Source of the DNA: Bryobacterales bacterium
GTDB lineage: Bacteria; Acidobacteriota; Terriglobia; Bryobacterales; Bryobacteraceae
Reading direction: 5' to 3'
Assembly (NCBI GenBank): GCA_016789785.1
Contig: JAEUQE010000064.1
Location: 1 to 37,871 of the forward strand
DNA: 37,871 bases
Shown here: piece by piece, positions 23,558-31,916 of the stretch
How positions within the stretch are numbered: the first letter of the stretch is position 1
Layout of the letters: each line of letters starts with the position of its first letter
Program-made: the position numbers and the translations under genes
Notes under the pieces: generated by a model
Told to the model about the DNA's origin: nothing
What the model saw: the letters and a program-made list of their open reading frames with translations, nothing else
Databases searched by the model: none

Positions 23558-24109
23558 ATGATCCCCGCCGGTTACATGGCGAAGCATGTCGCGGCACTGC
23601 CCGAAGTGCAGCGTCCGGAAGGCGTGATCGACGTGTACTCCGTCAGCGGCTGCATCTCGACAAACTTCGCGGACTACATTTCGTTTAGGAAACATAACGG
23701 CTACTTTTTGTTTGATTCACCGCGCATAATTCGATCGCTGGCCTCAAAGCTCCGGCGCGACCTGAGGGGCGCGCGGCTCTTCTACTACGAGATCCACGAT
23801 GAGCAACTCGCCAACAACGGCGAGTGGGAGGCATTGCCGGAGGAATGGTTGTGGGAGTTCGATACCAACGTAATACCACCAACCAACGCCGTGCTCGAAG
23901 GCTTTGACGTGGTGACGTGTTCACAAGGGACCGCACCCGAATGCTCGCCGCTTTCGTGCAACGGCCTGGCCCCGGAATGCGGAGCCAACGCGCACGGCTT
24001 GCTCGACACGTTCGAGCGCGCGCGGCAGCTTCTCAATCAAGGAGCGTTCCTCAACTCCGAGCCCGGCCCTTATCGCATCTTCGCGGTCTACTCGCTTGCC
24101 TGGCCGTGA
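23558..24109 (+). CDS. Unrecognised protein with a conserved-looking Cys motif
   Basis: 183 residues with no signal peptide. The N-terminal part includes I-D-V-Y-S-V-S-G-C-I-S near 24. A Cys-rich segment lies at 121-141: C121-S-Q-G-T-A-P-E-C129-S-P-L-S-C134-N-G-L-A-P-E-C141. The closing part (G-L-L-D-T-F-E-R-A-R-Q-L-L-N, P-Y-R-I-F-A-V-Y) looks folded. The spacing (7, 4 and 6 residues between cysteines) could hold a metal, but this is inference. The gene starts 27 bases after the ADOP stop and ends 44 bases before the next gene. No family is recognised. Confidence 0.68.
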   Translation: MIPAGYMAKHVAALPEVQRPEGVIDVYSVSGCISTNFADYISFRKHNGYFLFDSPRIIRSLASKLRRDLRGARLFYYEIHDEQLANNGEWEALPEEWLWEFDTNVIPPTNAVLEGFDVVTCSQGTAPECSPLSCNGLAPECGANAHGLLDTFERARQLLNQGAFLNSEPGPYRIFAVYSLAWP

Positions 24110-24153
24110 CGCTGCTCCGGTTCAGAGTCGTAACATCGAAGCTGGAGATCCGC

Positions 24154-25548
24154 ATGTCATCCTCGCGCAGAGCATTCCTCTCTTCCCTACTCACCGCACC
24201 CGCATTCGCACAGACACTCACCACCACCGGCCAGACGAACATCGGCTTCAAGGCGGACACTTTCCCAAAACGCTCCGAATGCGGTATCGGAGCATTGATG
24301 CCCTGGGCCGACGCCCTCTGGGCCGTGACTTACAACAGCCACAAACAGGCAACCGGCTCCGGACTCGGCCTCTATCGCATCGACGAGAAACTGCAATCCG
24401 ACCGCATCCATGTACACGACGGAACCCACGCCAACCGGCTCATTCATCGCGAGTCGAGCCAGTGCTTCATCGGCCCCTACGTCATCGACGCGAAAGGCAA
24501 CTGGACGCACATTCCAGCTCTCGATGAGCACAGGCTCACCTCTACCATGCGGCATCTCACCGACCCGGCGAATCGCATCTACTACCAGACCATGGAAGGC
24601 CAGTTCCTGGAGATGGACGTCAACGACCGGAAGCCGCGCGTCCTGTTCGATCTCGTCAAAGAGATGAAGATCGCGGCGCGTCCTCACTTCAAAGGCGGCT
24701 ACACCGCGCAAGGCCGCGTCGTGGTGGCCAACAACGGCTTCTACGAGTTCGGCGAGGATCAGGCGGGGCTCTTTGAGTTCGACGGCAAGGAATGGCGGAA
24801 GCTGTCGGGTAAGCCCCACATGGACGTGGCGGCACGGCAGGACATGGGTGCGGTCCTGTTCGCCACAGGCTGGGATGAAGCGTCAGTGTTGTTCTGGGCG
24901 CTCGTGAAAGGGCAGTGGCAGCGCTACCGTCTGCCGAAAGCGACACACGCCATGAGCCACGCATGGCAAACCGAATGGATGCGCATTCGCGAAGTGGAGA
25001 CCGAGCACTTCCTCATGGACATTCAAGGCATGTTCTATGAGTTACAGCCGATCGCGTTTCAAGGCCGAATCTGGGGCGTGAAGCCCATCTGCCAGCATCT
25101 GCGCATAATCCCCGACTATTGCGCATTCCGTGGGCTCTTCGCTGTCGGCGGCAATCAAACCACGCCCAACAACGACAACAACGCGCTCGGTGGCCAGCCT
25201 CAGGCAGGGCTATGGTTCGGCAAGACGGACGACCTGTGGCAATGGGGTCCGCCGCGCGGTTGGGGTGGCCCATGGTGGAAGACCCAGCTCAAGCAAGACG
25301 AGGCCTCCGACCCATTTCTGCTCACCGGCTTCCCCCGCAAGATGCTGCACCTCAGCGCCGACTGCGCGGCAACCTTCGACGTCGAGATTGACTTCCTTGG
25401 CAATGGCGAATGGCATCGCTACGAACAGATCAAGGTCCCGGTGGAAGGCTACGCCAAGCACATTTTCCCTGACGCGTTTTCCGCCCAGTGGATCCGCCTC
25501 ACTCCGCAGGCGGATTGCCGCGCGACAGCGATGTTCTACTTCGTCTGA
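24154..25548 (+). CDS. Tat-exported protein of unknown function
   Basis: 464 residues from the ATG at 24154. The frame is open back to 23917, but that part overlaps the preceding gene and has no Tat signal. GGAG lies 6 bases before the ATG. The N-terminus S-S-R-R-A-F-L-S-S followed by an A/P-rich hydrophobic run is a clear twin-arginine signal, cut near A-F-A-Q (20). The mature part is rich in Trp, Gly and aromatic residues with repeated beta-like blocks (G-I-G-A-L-M-P-W-A-D-A-L-W-A-V-T-Y, G-R-I-W-G-V-K-P), which could be a propeller or related sandwich. I know no family name. It is followed by the TonB receptor with a 103-base gap. Confidence 0.75.
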   Translation: MSSSRRAFLSSLLTAPAFAQTLTTTGQTNIGFKADTFPKRSECGIGALMPWADALWAVTYNSHKQATGSGLGLYRIDEKLQSDRIHVHDGTHANRLIHRESSQCFIGPYVIDAKGNWTHIPALDEHRLTSTMRHLTDPANRIYYQTMEGQFLEMDVNDRKPRVLFDLVKEMKIAARPHFKGGYTAQGRVVVANNGFYEFGEDQAGLFEFDGKEWRKLSGKPHMDVAARQDMGAVLFATGWDEASVLFWALVKGQWQRYRLPKATHAMSHAWQTEWMRIREVETEHFLMDIQGMFYELQPIAFQGRIWGVKPICQHLRIIPDYCAFRGLFAVGGNQTTPNNDNNALGGQPQAGLWFGKTDDLWQWGPPRGWGGPWWKTQLKQDEASDPFLLTGFPRKMLHLSADCAATFDVEIDFLGNGEWHRYEQIKVPVEGYAKHIFPDAFSAQWIRLTPQADCRATAMFYFV

Positions 25549-25610
25549 AGACGAGTTCGACTGCCCTTCGAGAGCCCCTCCACAGGCCCCCGTTCTACCT
25601 GCATCCGATG

Positions 25611-25616
25611 TATACT
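25611..25616 (+). promoter_or_regulatory. Candidate -10 box for the TonB receptor gene
   Basis: TATACT lies 35 bases before the ATG at 25652, with AAGGGG (25638-25643) as ribosome binding site in between. No good -35 box is seen 16-18 bases upstream. Confidence 0.4.
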
Positions 25617-25651
25617 CATTGGGCAAGCAAATAGCTCAAGGGGCACCGTTT

Positions 25652-28600
25652 ATGAAACGCATTTTCTTTGTCGGCTTTGTCGCCGCATTCCTGACCGTGA
25701 CCTGTGTGTCCGGCCAGGAAGTGCGCGCTTCATTGACCGGAACCGTCTCTGACAGCCAGGGTGCCGCGGTACCCGGCGTCACCATCACCGTCATCAATCC
25801 GGCAACCAACGCCAGCATCACCCAGGTCACCAATGACGCGGGCATCTACATTGCCCCGTTCCTCGCACCCGGATCCTATCGGATCACCGCCGAAAAGCAG
25901 GGCTTCAAACGGTACGTGCGCGAGAACGTCGTGCTTCAGGCGCAGGACCGCGCACGCCTCGACTTCGCACTCGAAGTCGGCGAAATGACGCAAAGCGTCA
26001 CCATCTCCGCCGACGTCTCCCAGTTGCAGACCGAAACAGCGTCGCGCTCTCAGGTCATCTCCAATGAACTCATCGCGCAGGTGCCCACTCAGGGCCGCAA
26101 CCCGTTCCAGATCGCATGGGCAGCGCCCGGCGTCGTCAAGACCGGCGGCTGGCGCTATCTGCGCTCGTTCGACATCGCGGGCACATCAAACTTCGCCGTC
26201 AACGGCGGACGCAATCGCGAGAACGAAGTGCTACTCGATGGCATCTCCAATGTGCGTGGCAATCGCACCGTGATTCACGTGCCCACCATGGAATCGGTGC
26301 AGGAGTTCAAGGTCAACACCAACACCTACGATGCGCAGTATGGCCGCACCGGCGGCGGCGTGGTCACCATCGTCACCAAGTCCGGCAACAACCAGTTTCA
26401 CGGCACCGCTTTCGAGTACTTCCAGGCCGAAGAACTCAACGCCAATCAGACCGAGTTGAATCGTGCCGGCATCCGCAAGCCGCCAAACAACATCAACACG
26501 TTTGGCTGGCAGGCCAGCGGTCCCATCTTCATTCCGAAAGTCGTCGACCTCCGCAACAAGCTCTTCTGGATGGTCTCCTACGAAGGCATGCGGCAGCGCT
26601 CAGCCGATCCCGGTACACGCACTTTCGCACTTCCGGAGTGGCGCCAGGGCGACTTCGCAACGCTGCGCAACGCGCAGAATCAGCAGGTCATGATCTACGA
26701 TCCGCTGACCACGTCCGCCGACGGCACGCGTCAGCCCTTCGCCGGAAATCGTATTCCCACGAATCGCATCAACCCCATCGCGGCCGAAGTCATGAAGGTG
26801 TTCCCGCAGCCGAATGCGCCCGGCGACGGTCCCGCGCGCATCAACAACTACATCTTCCCCTCGCGCTGGATCGGCAACATGGATCAATGGATCGGCCGCG
26901 CGGATTGGGCGATCAATTCGAAAAACAACTTCTATTTCCGCTATGGACAGAACCCGTTCTCCGAGTTCCGCGGCCTCGTGTTCGTGCAGAATCCCAGCGA
27001 TCCGAATCCCGCGGAGCCGACAGGCAACGCGCCTCTGATTCGCAATGGCCGCAATTGGACCATGGACTGGACCTCGACACTCTCGCCGCGCATGACCTTC
27101 AACCTTCGTGCCGGCCTGGCGCGCTGGGAGGAGACCACGGGCAACAGCTTCGGAGCCAACTTCGATCCGCGCCGTTTGGGCTTCGCGGATGCATTGGTGT
27201 CGCAATTCACGCGGCTCCAATACCCGCGCTTTGATCTCGGAACTTTTGGCACCGCGGGTGCGGACCGGCTGCTTGGCATTGCAACGAACGATTCGTACAC
27301 GATTCAGCCGAACTGGAGTCTGGCGCAAGGCCGCCACATTATGAAGTTCGGCGCGGAAGCACGCCGCTACAACGACAACACAAACAACCCCGGGCTGGCC
27401 GCGGGCAACTATTCGTTTGGCCGCAACTGGACACAGGCGCGCGCACTCCAGCCCGATGCGGTTTCGGGTAACGAAGTGGCGACCTTCCTTCTCGGATATC
27501 CCACTGGCGGCAACGTGGACCGCAACATCGACCCCGCGGTACGCAATCACTATTGGGCATTTTTCTTCCAGGACGACTTCAAGGTTTCGCAGAAGCTGAC
27601 CTTGAATCTCGGCTTGCGTTGGGACTATGAGGCACCCGCCTTCGAGCGCTTCGACCGGGCCCTCCGGGGAATGGACTTCAACGCGGCGAGCCCGATCGCC
27701 AACCGCGTGCAGGGCCTCAATCTCCGGGGCGCGATTCAATTCGCCAATCGTGACGGACAGCCTCGTGGCGCGTTCCAGCAGGATCGAAACAACTGGCAGC
27801 CGCGCATCGGCGCTGCCTACCGCGTCGGAAACAAGATGGTGTTGCGCGGCGGCTACGGCCTCTATTATCTCGGCCAGAACGAGATCGGTGCGGCGCAAGG
27901 CTTCAGCCAACCCACCGGCGTGATCTCCACCATCGACGGCGGCCTTACGCCAGCGGTGAATCTCTCCAACCCATTCGCCAATCAGCCGGGCGGGCGTTTG
28001 CTGGAGGCGGTCGGCGCAAGCCAGGGTGCGGGGAGCTTCCTCGGGCAAGGTGTCACCGTGAACTTCCTCAACCGGCCGCTGCCGTACTCGCATCAATACT
28101 CGTTCGACATCGAGCGCGAACTGCCGTGGAACATGGTGGCGGAGGTGGCGTATGTCGGCAACCTCACCCGGAAGCTGCCGCTCAACGTGGGGCTCAATGT
28201 GGTCCCCGCAAATCAGTTGGGACGCTTGAACGCGGCCGGCCAGATCGACACGGCGTACTACACCGAGCGCATTCCGAATCCCATGGCCGGCTTGATCCCC
28301 GCCAATGCCGGTTTGAACGGCGCCACCATTCCCCGCCAGAACCTTCTGTTCCCGTTCCCGCAATTTGGCGGCCTCACGGTGGCGAATGTACCCATCGGCA
28401 GCCAGCGCTATGACGGCATGCAGTCCAAAGTCAGCAAGCGCATGAGCCAGGGCTTCACGTTCCTGGCCAGCTACAGCATCGGCAAGACCCTCGAGCGCGT
28501 GACGCTGCTCAATGCCCAGGACTTCAATCTCGGCAGCCCGGAGTCGTCCTTCATTGAGAAGCGGTCCGCGAACCAGATCGATATCCCGCAGAAGTTCACC

Positions 28601-29137
28601 ATCGCCGGCGTTTGGGAAATGCCCTTCGGCAAGGGCCGCCCCATCGGTGGCAATTGGAACAAGGCGATGGAGTTCCTCGCGGGAGGCTGGGCCATCAACG
28701 CCAATGTCACCTATCAAAGCGGCTGGGCAGCGGATTATCCCAACAACGCTCAGGCCGTGGGCGGCAGCGCCAAACTCGACTCCAGTCAGCGCACGCTCGA
28801 CAAGTGGTTCGACACGTCGAAGTGGGTGAACCCCGCCACAGGCCGACTGGTTCCCGCCATTGCGCCGTTCACCTTGCGCACGTTCCCCACGTTGTTCAGC
28901 GATGTGCGCGTGCCTGGCTATCGCAACTGGGATATCTCGGCATCGAAGTACTTCCCCATCTATGAACAGGTCCGCGCGCAGTTCCGATTCGAGATGGTAA
29001 ACGCATTCAACACGCCGTGGTACACCGGCCTCATCGCCGGCGGCAACGACGTGACAAGCCCCAACTTCGGCCGCCTGAATTTCGCGCAGGGCAACCTGCC
29101 GCGATTCCTGAAGCTGGGTTTGCATGTGAACTGGTAG
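25652..29137 (+). CDS. TonB-dependent receptor with N-terminal carboxypeptidase-regulatory-like domain
   Basis: 1161 residues. A signal peptide (1-21, ending V-S-G-Q) is followed by a carboxypeptidase-regulatory-like (Cna B-type) domain at about 25-110 (S-L-T-G-T-V-S-D-S-Q-G-A-A-V-P-G-V-T-I). The plug runs from about 115 to 240 (V-P-T-Q-G-R-N-P-F-Q, N-G-G-R-N-R-E-N-E-V-L-L-D-G). The rest is an outer-membrane barrel ending in an aromatic residue (L-H-V-N-W). Such Oar-like receptors move large or bulky substrates with energy from TonB/ExbBD. The ATG at 25652 has AAGGGG at 8-base spacing and begins the signal peptide, so the longer open frame from 25130 is not used. The substrate is unknown; the sugar and peptide enzymes nearby make those plausible. 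The DapA-like gene follows after 14 bases, so it is probably co-transcribed. Confidence 0.94.
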   Translation: MKRIFFVGFVAAFLTVTCVSGQEVRASLTGTVSDSQGAAVPGVTITVINPATNASITQVTNDAGIYIAPFLAPGSYRITAEKQGFKRYVRENVVLQAQDRARLDFALEVGEMTQSVTISADVSQLQTETASRSQVISNELIAQVPTQGRNPFQIAWAAPGVVKTGGWRYLRSFDIAGTSNFAVNGGRNRENEVLLDGISNVRGNRTVIHVPTMESVQEFKVNTNTYDAQYGRTGGGVVTIVTKSGNNQFHGTAFEYFQAEELNANQTELNRAGIRKPPNNINTFGWQASGPIFIPKVVDLRNKLFWMVSYEGMRQRSADPGTRTFALPEWRQGDFATLRNAQNQQVMIYDPLTTSADGTRQPFAGNRIPTNRINPIAAEVMKVFPQPNAPGDGPARINNYIFPSRWIGNMDQWIGRADWAINSKNNFYFRYGQNPFSEFRGLVFVQNPSDPNPAEPTGNAPLIRNGRNWTMDWTSTLSPRMTFNLRAGLARWEETTGNSFGANFDPRRLGFADALVSQFTRLQYPRFDLGTFGTAGADRLLGIATNDSYTIQPNWSLAQGRHIMKFGAEARRYNDNTNNPGLAAGNYSFGRNWTQARALQPDAVSGNEVATFLLGYPTGGNVDRNIDPAVRNHYWAFFFQDDFKVSQKLTLNLGLRWDYEAPAFERFDRALRGMDFNAASPIANRVQGLNLRGAIQFANRDGQPRGAFQQDRNNWQPRIGAAYRVGNKMVLRGGYGLYYLGQNEIGAAQGFSQPTGVISTIDGGLTPAVNLSNPFANQPGGRLLEAVGASQGAGSFLGQGVTVNFLNRPLPYSHQYSFDIERELPWNMVAEVAYVGNLTRKLPLNVGLNVVPANQLGRLNAAGQIDTAYYTERIPNPMAGLIPANAGLNGATIPRQNLLFPFPQFGGLTVANVPIGSQRYDGMQSKVSKRMSQGFTFLASYSIGKTLERVTLLNAQDFNLGSPESSFIEKRSANQIDIPQKFTIAGVWEMPFGKGRPIGGNWNKAMEFLAGGWAINANVTYQSGWAADYPNNAQAVGGSAKLDSSQRTLDKWFDTSKWVNPATGRLVPAIAPFTLRTFPTLFSDVRVPGYRNWDISASKYFPIYEQVRAQFRFEMVNAFNTPWYTGLIAGGNDVTSPNFGRLNFAQGNLPRFLKLGLHVNW

Positions 29138-29151
29138 CAATGGAGGTGGAG

Positions 29152-30105
29152 ATGGAACGCCGTCAGTTTCTCAGTATTCCAGCAATGAGCGGTGCGGCCG
29201 CGTTCGCCGCGCAAGCACCCGCCAAAACATGGGAGGGCATTTTTGTCATCATGCAAACGCCCTTCCTGGAAACGCTGGAGATCGATGAGGAGTCGCTCGC
29301 TCGCGAGTCCGACTTCCTTGCGCGAGGCCGCGTCCACGGCGTGGTGTGGCCCGCGGGAGCAGGCGAATCGAAATCCATCTCCAACCGCGAACGCACCCGC
29401 TACTCGGAGACCGTCGTGAAGGCTGCCAAAGGCCGCACGACGGTCCTCATCGGCGTTCACGGCGCGAACAAGTTCGAGGCGATGGAGTACGCCCGCCATG
29501 CCGAAAAGATCGGCGCCGACGGCCTGCATGCGCTCGGACCAACGGACGACACCACCGACTCGGAAATTCTCGCCGATTATTTTCAATCCATCGCGTCCGT
29601 TTCCAAATTGCCGATGTGCATTCAGGTTTCGAACGCCGGCATGACTACGGACTTCCTGCTGCGCATGGCCGACCGCATCCCCTCGTTGCGCATTCTCAAA
29701 CTCGAAGCAGGCAACGTGCCACACGAAGTGAGCAAGGTGGTTCGCGAACGCAAGCGCGCGCTGATCCCCTCCACGGGCGGCGGCGCGATGAACCTCATCA
29801 ACGAGATGGAACGCGGCTCCGGCGGCACGATGGCCGGAGCGGGTTTCGCTGACATTCAGGCCGAGATTTGGGATCTGTTCCAAGCCGGCAAGAAGAAGGA
29901 AGCGCAGGTGCTGTTCGCGAAGTTCCTGCCTTCGGCGGTACTGGAGCGCCGGTCAACCTACGTCATCCAGAAGGAAATTCTTCGCCGCCGCGGAATCTTC
30001 AAAACGGTTGTCATGCGCAACACGCGCCGTTTCAACCTGGACCCCATCGATCTGAAAGAACTCGATCAGATCATGGAATCGCTCCGCCCGCACTTCCGCG
30101 CCTAA
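29152..30105 (+). CDS. Tat-exported dihydrodipicolinate synthase (DapA) family protein, divergent active site
   Basis: 317 residues from the ATG at 29152, with GGAGG at 5-base spacing. The in-frame ATG at 29140 lacks such a site. The N-terminus M-E-R-R-Q-F-L-S and a hydrophobic run to A-F-A-A-Q (about 21) resemble a Tat signal, unusual for this normally cytoplasmic family. The TIM barrel (about 28-315) keeps the Schiff-base lysine as K183 (R-I-L-K-L-E-A-G) and a P-A-G-A-G-E-S loop at 67-73 in place of the usual T-T-G-E-S. The position of the catalytic Tyr (L-Y-N-V-P) reads C-I-Q-V-S, so that Tyr is replaced by Gln. This argues against diaminopimelate synthesis and for another pyruvate-type aldolase or lyase. 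It lies 14 bases after the TonB receptor. Confidence 0.85.
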   Translation: MERRQFLSIPAMSGAAAFAAQAPAKTWEGIFVIMQTPFLETLEIDEESLARESDFLARGRVHGVVWPAGAGESKSISNRERTRYSETVVKAAKGRTTVLIGVHGANKFEAMEYARHAEKIGADGLHALGPTDDTTDSEILADYFQSIASVSKLPMCIQVSNAGMTTDFLLRMADRIPSLRILKLEAGNVPHEVSKVVRERKRALIPSTGGGAMNLINEMERGSGGTMAGAGFADIQAEIWDLFQAGKKKEAQVLFAKFLPSAVLERRSTYVIQKEILRRRGIFKTVVMRNTRRFNLDPIDLKELDQIMESLRPHFRA

Positions 30106-30116
30106 ATCGCGGTAAC

Positions 30117-30185
30117 GCAGCCTTCAGGCTGCCGCCTTCGACATTCGTGTCGAGGCCGTGCTCGTAGCGTGGAGATTTCACGCTA
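30117..30185 (+). repeat. Cluster of three hairpins after the DapA-like gene
   Basis: GCAGCC-TTCA-GGCTGC (30117-30132, perfect 6 bp), GCCTTCGACA-TTCG-TGTCGAGGC (30134-30156, with a one-base bulge) and TAGCGTG-GAGATTT-CACGCTA (30165-30185, perfect 7 bp). They begin 12 bases after the stop. No T-run follows, so Rho-independent termination is doubtful. The row of palindromes is like a REP/BIME-type dispersed element, but this window holds only one copy. Confidence 0.6.
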
Positions 30186-30236
30186 GTAGAGTTCACCTTC
30201 TCGGCGCTCGCATTCCGCTACATTCAAGAGTCGCTT

Positions 30237-30392
30237 ATGAGTGAATCGAATGCCGAACAGAATCGATTCCCTTGTCCCGGCTGTTCGGCGGGAATGGAGT
30301 TCGACCAGTTCGACCCCGGCACCAAGTCGCTGAAGTGCGCCTACTGCGGAACGGCGGTTGCCGTGCGGCGCGATGCTCTGCACAAGCCGTAG
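30237..30392 (+). CDS. Small zinc ribbon protein
   Basis: 51 residues. Two Cys knuckles, C13-P-G-C16 and C34-A-Y-C37, are spaced 17 residues apart and should hold one zinc, as in zinc ribbon proteins. The intervening part (M-E-F-D-Q-F-D-P-G-T-K-S-L-K) is the usual hairpin, and a short basic tail ends the protein. A TACATT box (30219-30224) lies 12 bases before the ATG. It may bind RNA or a protein partner; the ribbon alone does not say which. It converges with the orphan gene at 30412-30852 (19-base gap). Confidence 0.75.
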   Translation: MSESNAEQNRFPCPGCSAGMEFDQFDPGTKSLKCAYCGTAVAVRRDALHKP

Positions 30393-30411
30393 CCGAGATG
30401 CCGTACGAGCG

Positions 30412-30852
30412 CTATGTGCACGCCGCGGAATCCGCCATCAAGAAAATCTCCGCCTCGCGATCGAGCGATTCGCACCGTGTCGCCGGCGCGGCGATCGTCA
30501 ATTCCACGAGCTCCGGCGGGCGGTTCTGGCCCACGGTCACGTTGAGTGCGATCACCTGGTAGTGGCGCCAGCCGCGCGCCCACTCCCGCCACGGTGCGGG
30601 TAGCGATTGCACTTCCTCGACCGGAACGGCGCCCGGTGTGCCCGCGGGCTCCTCCGATTGCGCCTGGATGGCCGTGTTGCGGATGGAGTGGGCGAGCACG
30701 CGGACCAGGCGGTAGTCTTTGCGCCGGTGTACGGCTCCGAGCAATTGCAGCTTCTTTTGAATCGAGCCGGTGCGTTCCCAGTACGTGTTTTCGGGCTGGC
30801 GCTTCCAGGCGCCCCATCCAGTTCGAATTGACAGGAACCTGCTGGCCGCCAC
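30412..30852 (-). CDS. Orphan protein downstream of an alpha/beta hydrolase
   Basis: 146 residues from a GTG start at 30852. No family is recognised. It has aromatic, basic N-terminal sequence (T-G-W-G-A-W-K-R-Q), a charged helix (R-K-D-Y-R-L-V-R-V-L-A-H-S-I-R), a Pro-rich middle, a strand-rich end (H-Y-Q-V-I-A-L-N-V-T-V) and two cysteines. There is no signal peptide. It starts 10 bases after the stop of the hydrolase gene on the same strand, which supports it as a real, co-transcribed gene even though several overlapping frames are also open. Confidence is limited by the lack of a known relative. Confidence 0.5.
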   Translation of the reverse strand: MAASRFLSIRTGWGAWKRQPENTYWERTGSIQKKLQLLGAVHRRKDYRLVRVLAHSIRNTAIQAQSEEPAGTPGAVPVEEVQSLPAPWREWARGWRHYQVIALNVTVGQNRPPELVELTIAAPATRCESLDREAEIFLMADSAACT

Positions 30853-30862
30853 AATACGCCGT

Positions 30863-31657
30863 CTAGTGCACGCGCTCGCCTTTGATCTCCGCGGGAAGGC
30901 ACGAGGCGATCAAGTCGAATCCGGTGAACCCCAGCCCGCGCCGGAGGTCCATGACGAACTTCGGCTTATAGGCCTGCGCCTCAAACTCGTGGCTCCCCAA
31001 TTCGACCCCCGCAGCCTTCATGACTGCGGTATGGTCGCTGACGTCATAGAAATAGCTGCTTCCTTGGCTCAGCAGGGGGACGAAATCGCCCGGGTTGGTG
31101 TAACAGAGTACCCCAACGCCGCCCGGCCAACAATGAGTCGGGGAGGCGAGCGCGTAGACGATGATGGGTTTCGTCGGCCGCATCTTCTGCTGGAGCGCAA
31201 ACAGTGCGCCGCTGGTGATCAGATTGCCCTGGCTGTAGGAGACGATGCAGATGTTTTGCGTCGGCCAGTAGCTTCCGAATGTGGCAAGCAGCCGGTAGAG
31301 GCTGTAAGTGGCGGGATTGTCGAGCCACATATACATCGGCAGTCCGATGGCGGCCTTGAGGATGTCCGTGTAGTCGTTGACGCACTGTCGCACATCGACC
31401 CCGAAGCCCATCCAGTCCGGGATATCAGTGCCGTTGGCAAGATAGGACGCGGACTCGTTATAGATTGCGACCACTTCACTGAACGCCAGTTCACTGAGCT
31501 TGAGCGACTGCCACTGGAACGTGAACTTCCCGGTGTGCATCCCGTTCACATAAATCAGGAGACGGTCGGCGTATTTGGGTGAATGAGAGTAAAGACAAAT
31601 CTGTCCATCGAATGAGGGAATTTGATTGAGAACACCCGCTGGAATTGTGAACGCCAT
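30863..31657 (-). CDS. Alpha/beta hydrolase, lipase-like
   Basis: 264 residues without a signal peptide. An oxyanion-type strand I-Y-V-N-G-M-H-T at 35-42 precedes the nucleophile elbow V-S-Y-S142-Q-G-N. D191 (N-P-G-D-F-V-P-L) and H209 (V-S-D-H-T-A-V) complete the expected Ser-Asp-His triad. The S-Y-S-Q-G elbow is a variant of GxSxG, as in some lipase and PE-PPE-like hydrolases. The substrate is unknown. AGGAGG (complement of 31666-31671) lies 8 bases before the ATG at 31657. It heads a two-gene operon with the orphan at 30412-30852, and is divergent from the oligopeptidase gene across a 259-base gap in which I see no gene. Confidence 0.8.
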   Translation of the reverse strand: MAFTIPAGVLNQIPSFDGQICLYSHSPKYADRLLIYVNGMHTGKFTFQWQSLKLSELAFSEVVAIYNESASYLANGTDIPDWMGFGVDVRQCVNDYTDILKAAIGLPMYMWLDNPATYSLYRLLATFGSYWPTQNICIVSYSQGNLITSGALFALQQKMRPTKPIIVYALASPTHCWPGGVGVLCYTNPGDFVPLLSQGSSYFYDVSDHTAVMKAAGVELGSHEFEAQAYKPKFVMDLRRGLGFTGFDLIASCLPAEIKGERVH

Positions 31658-31916
31658 TGGACATTCCTCCTGCCCGGATTCTTACACATGCTGCTCCGCC
31701 CGGCAACGCTCGCTGGCAATCCCTTGCTGGCTGAAACCTCTTCCCGTGGACCGTCGCTCGCAGCGAAGGGGAATCGCATTCCCATCGCACCGCGCGAGAT
31801 CGTTGCGGGTGTCGGCGGCGATGCAGGCAGGGCAAGTTCCACAGCGCCCTCCGCCGGCACTGCGCTACGATCAAAGATTCGCCTCACTTCGCCTTACCAG
31901 GCTGTCAAGGAGAATC

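Noticed and set aside
26600..29140. An 846-residue minus-strand open frame inside the TonB receptor gene
   Set aside because: It is fully antisense to a convincing receptor with signal peptide, plug and barrel; long antisense frames are common at this base composition.
30341..30817. A 158-residue minus-strand frame overlapping the orphan gene in another phase
   Set aside because: It is Arg/Gly/Pro-rich with no structured pattern. The 30412-30852 frame has alternating strands and fits the operon spacing better.
31626..31916. A 97-codon N-terminal extension of the S9A peptidase
   Set aside because: It has no domain pattern, overlaps the start and ribosome binding site of the divergent hydrolase, and would put the real signal peptide in the middle of the protein.
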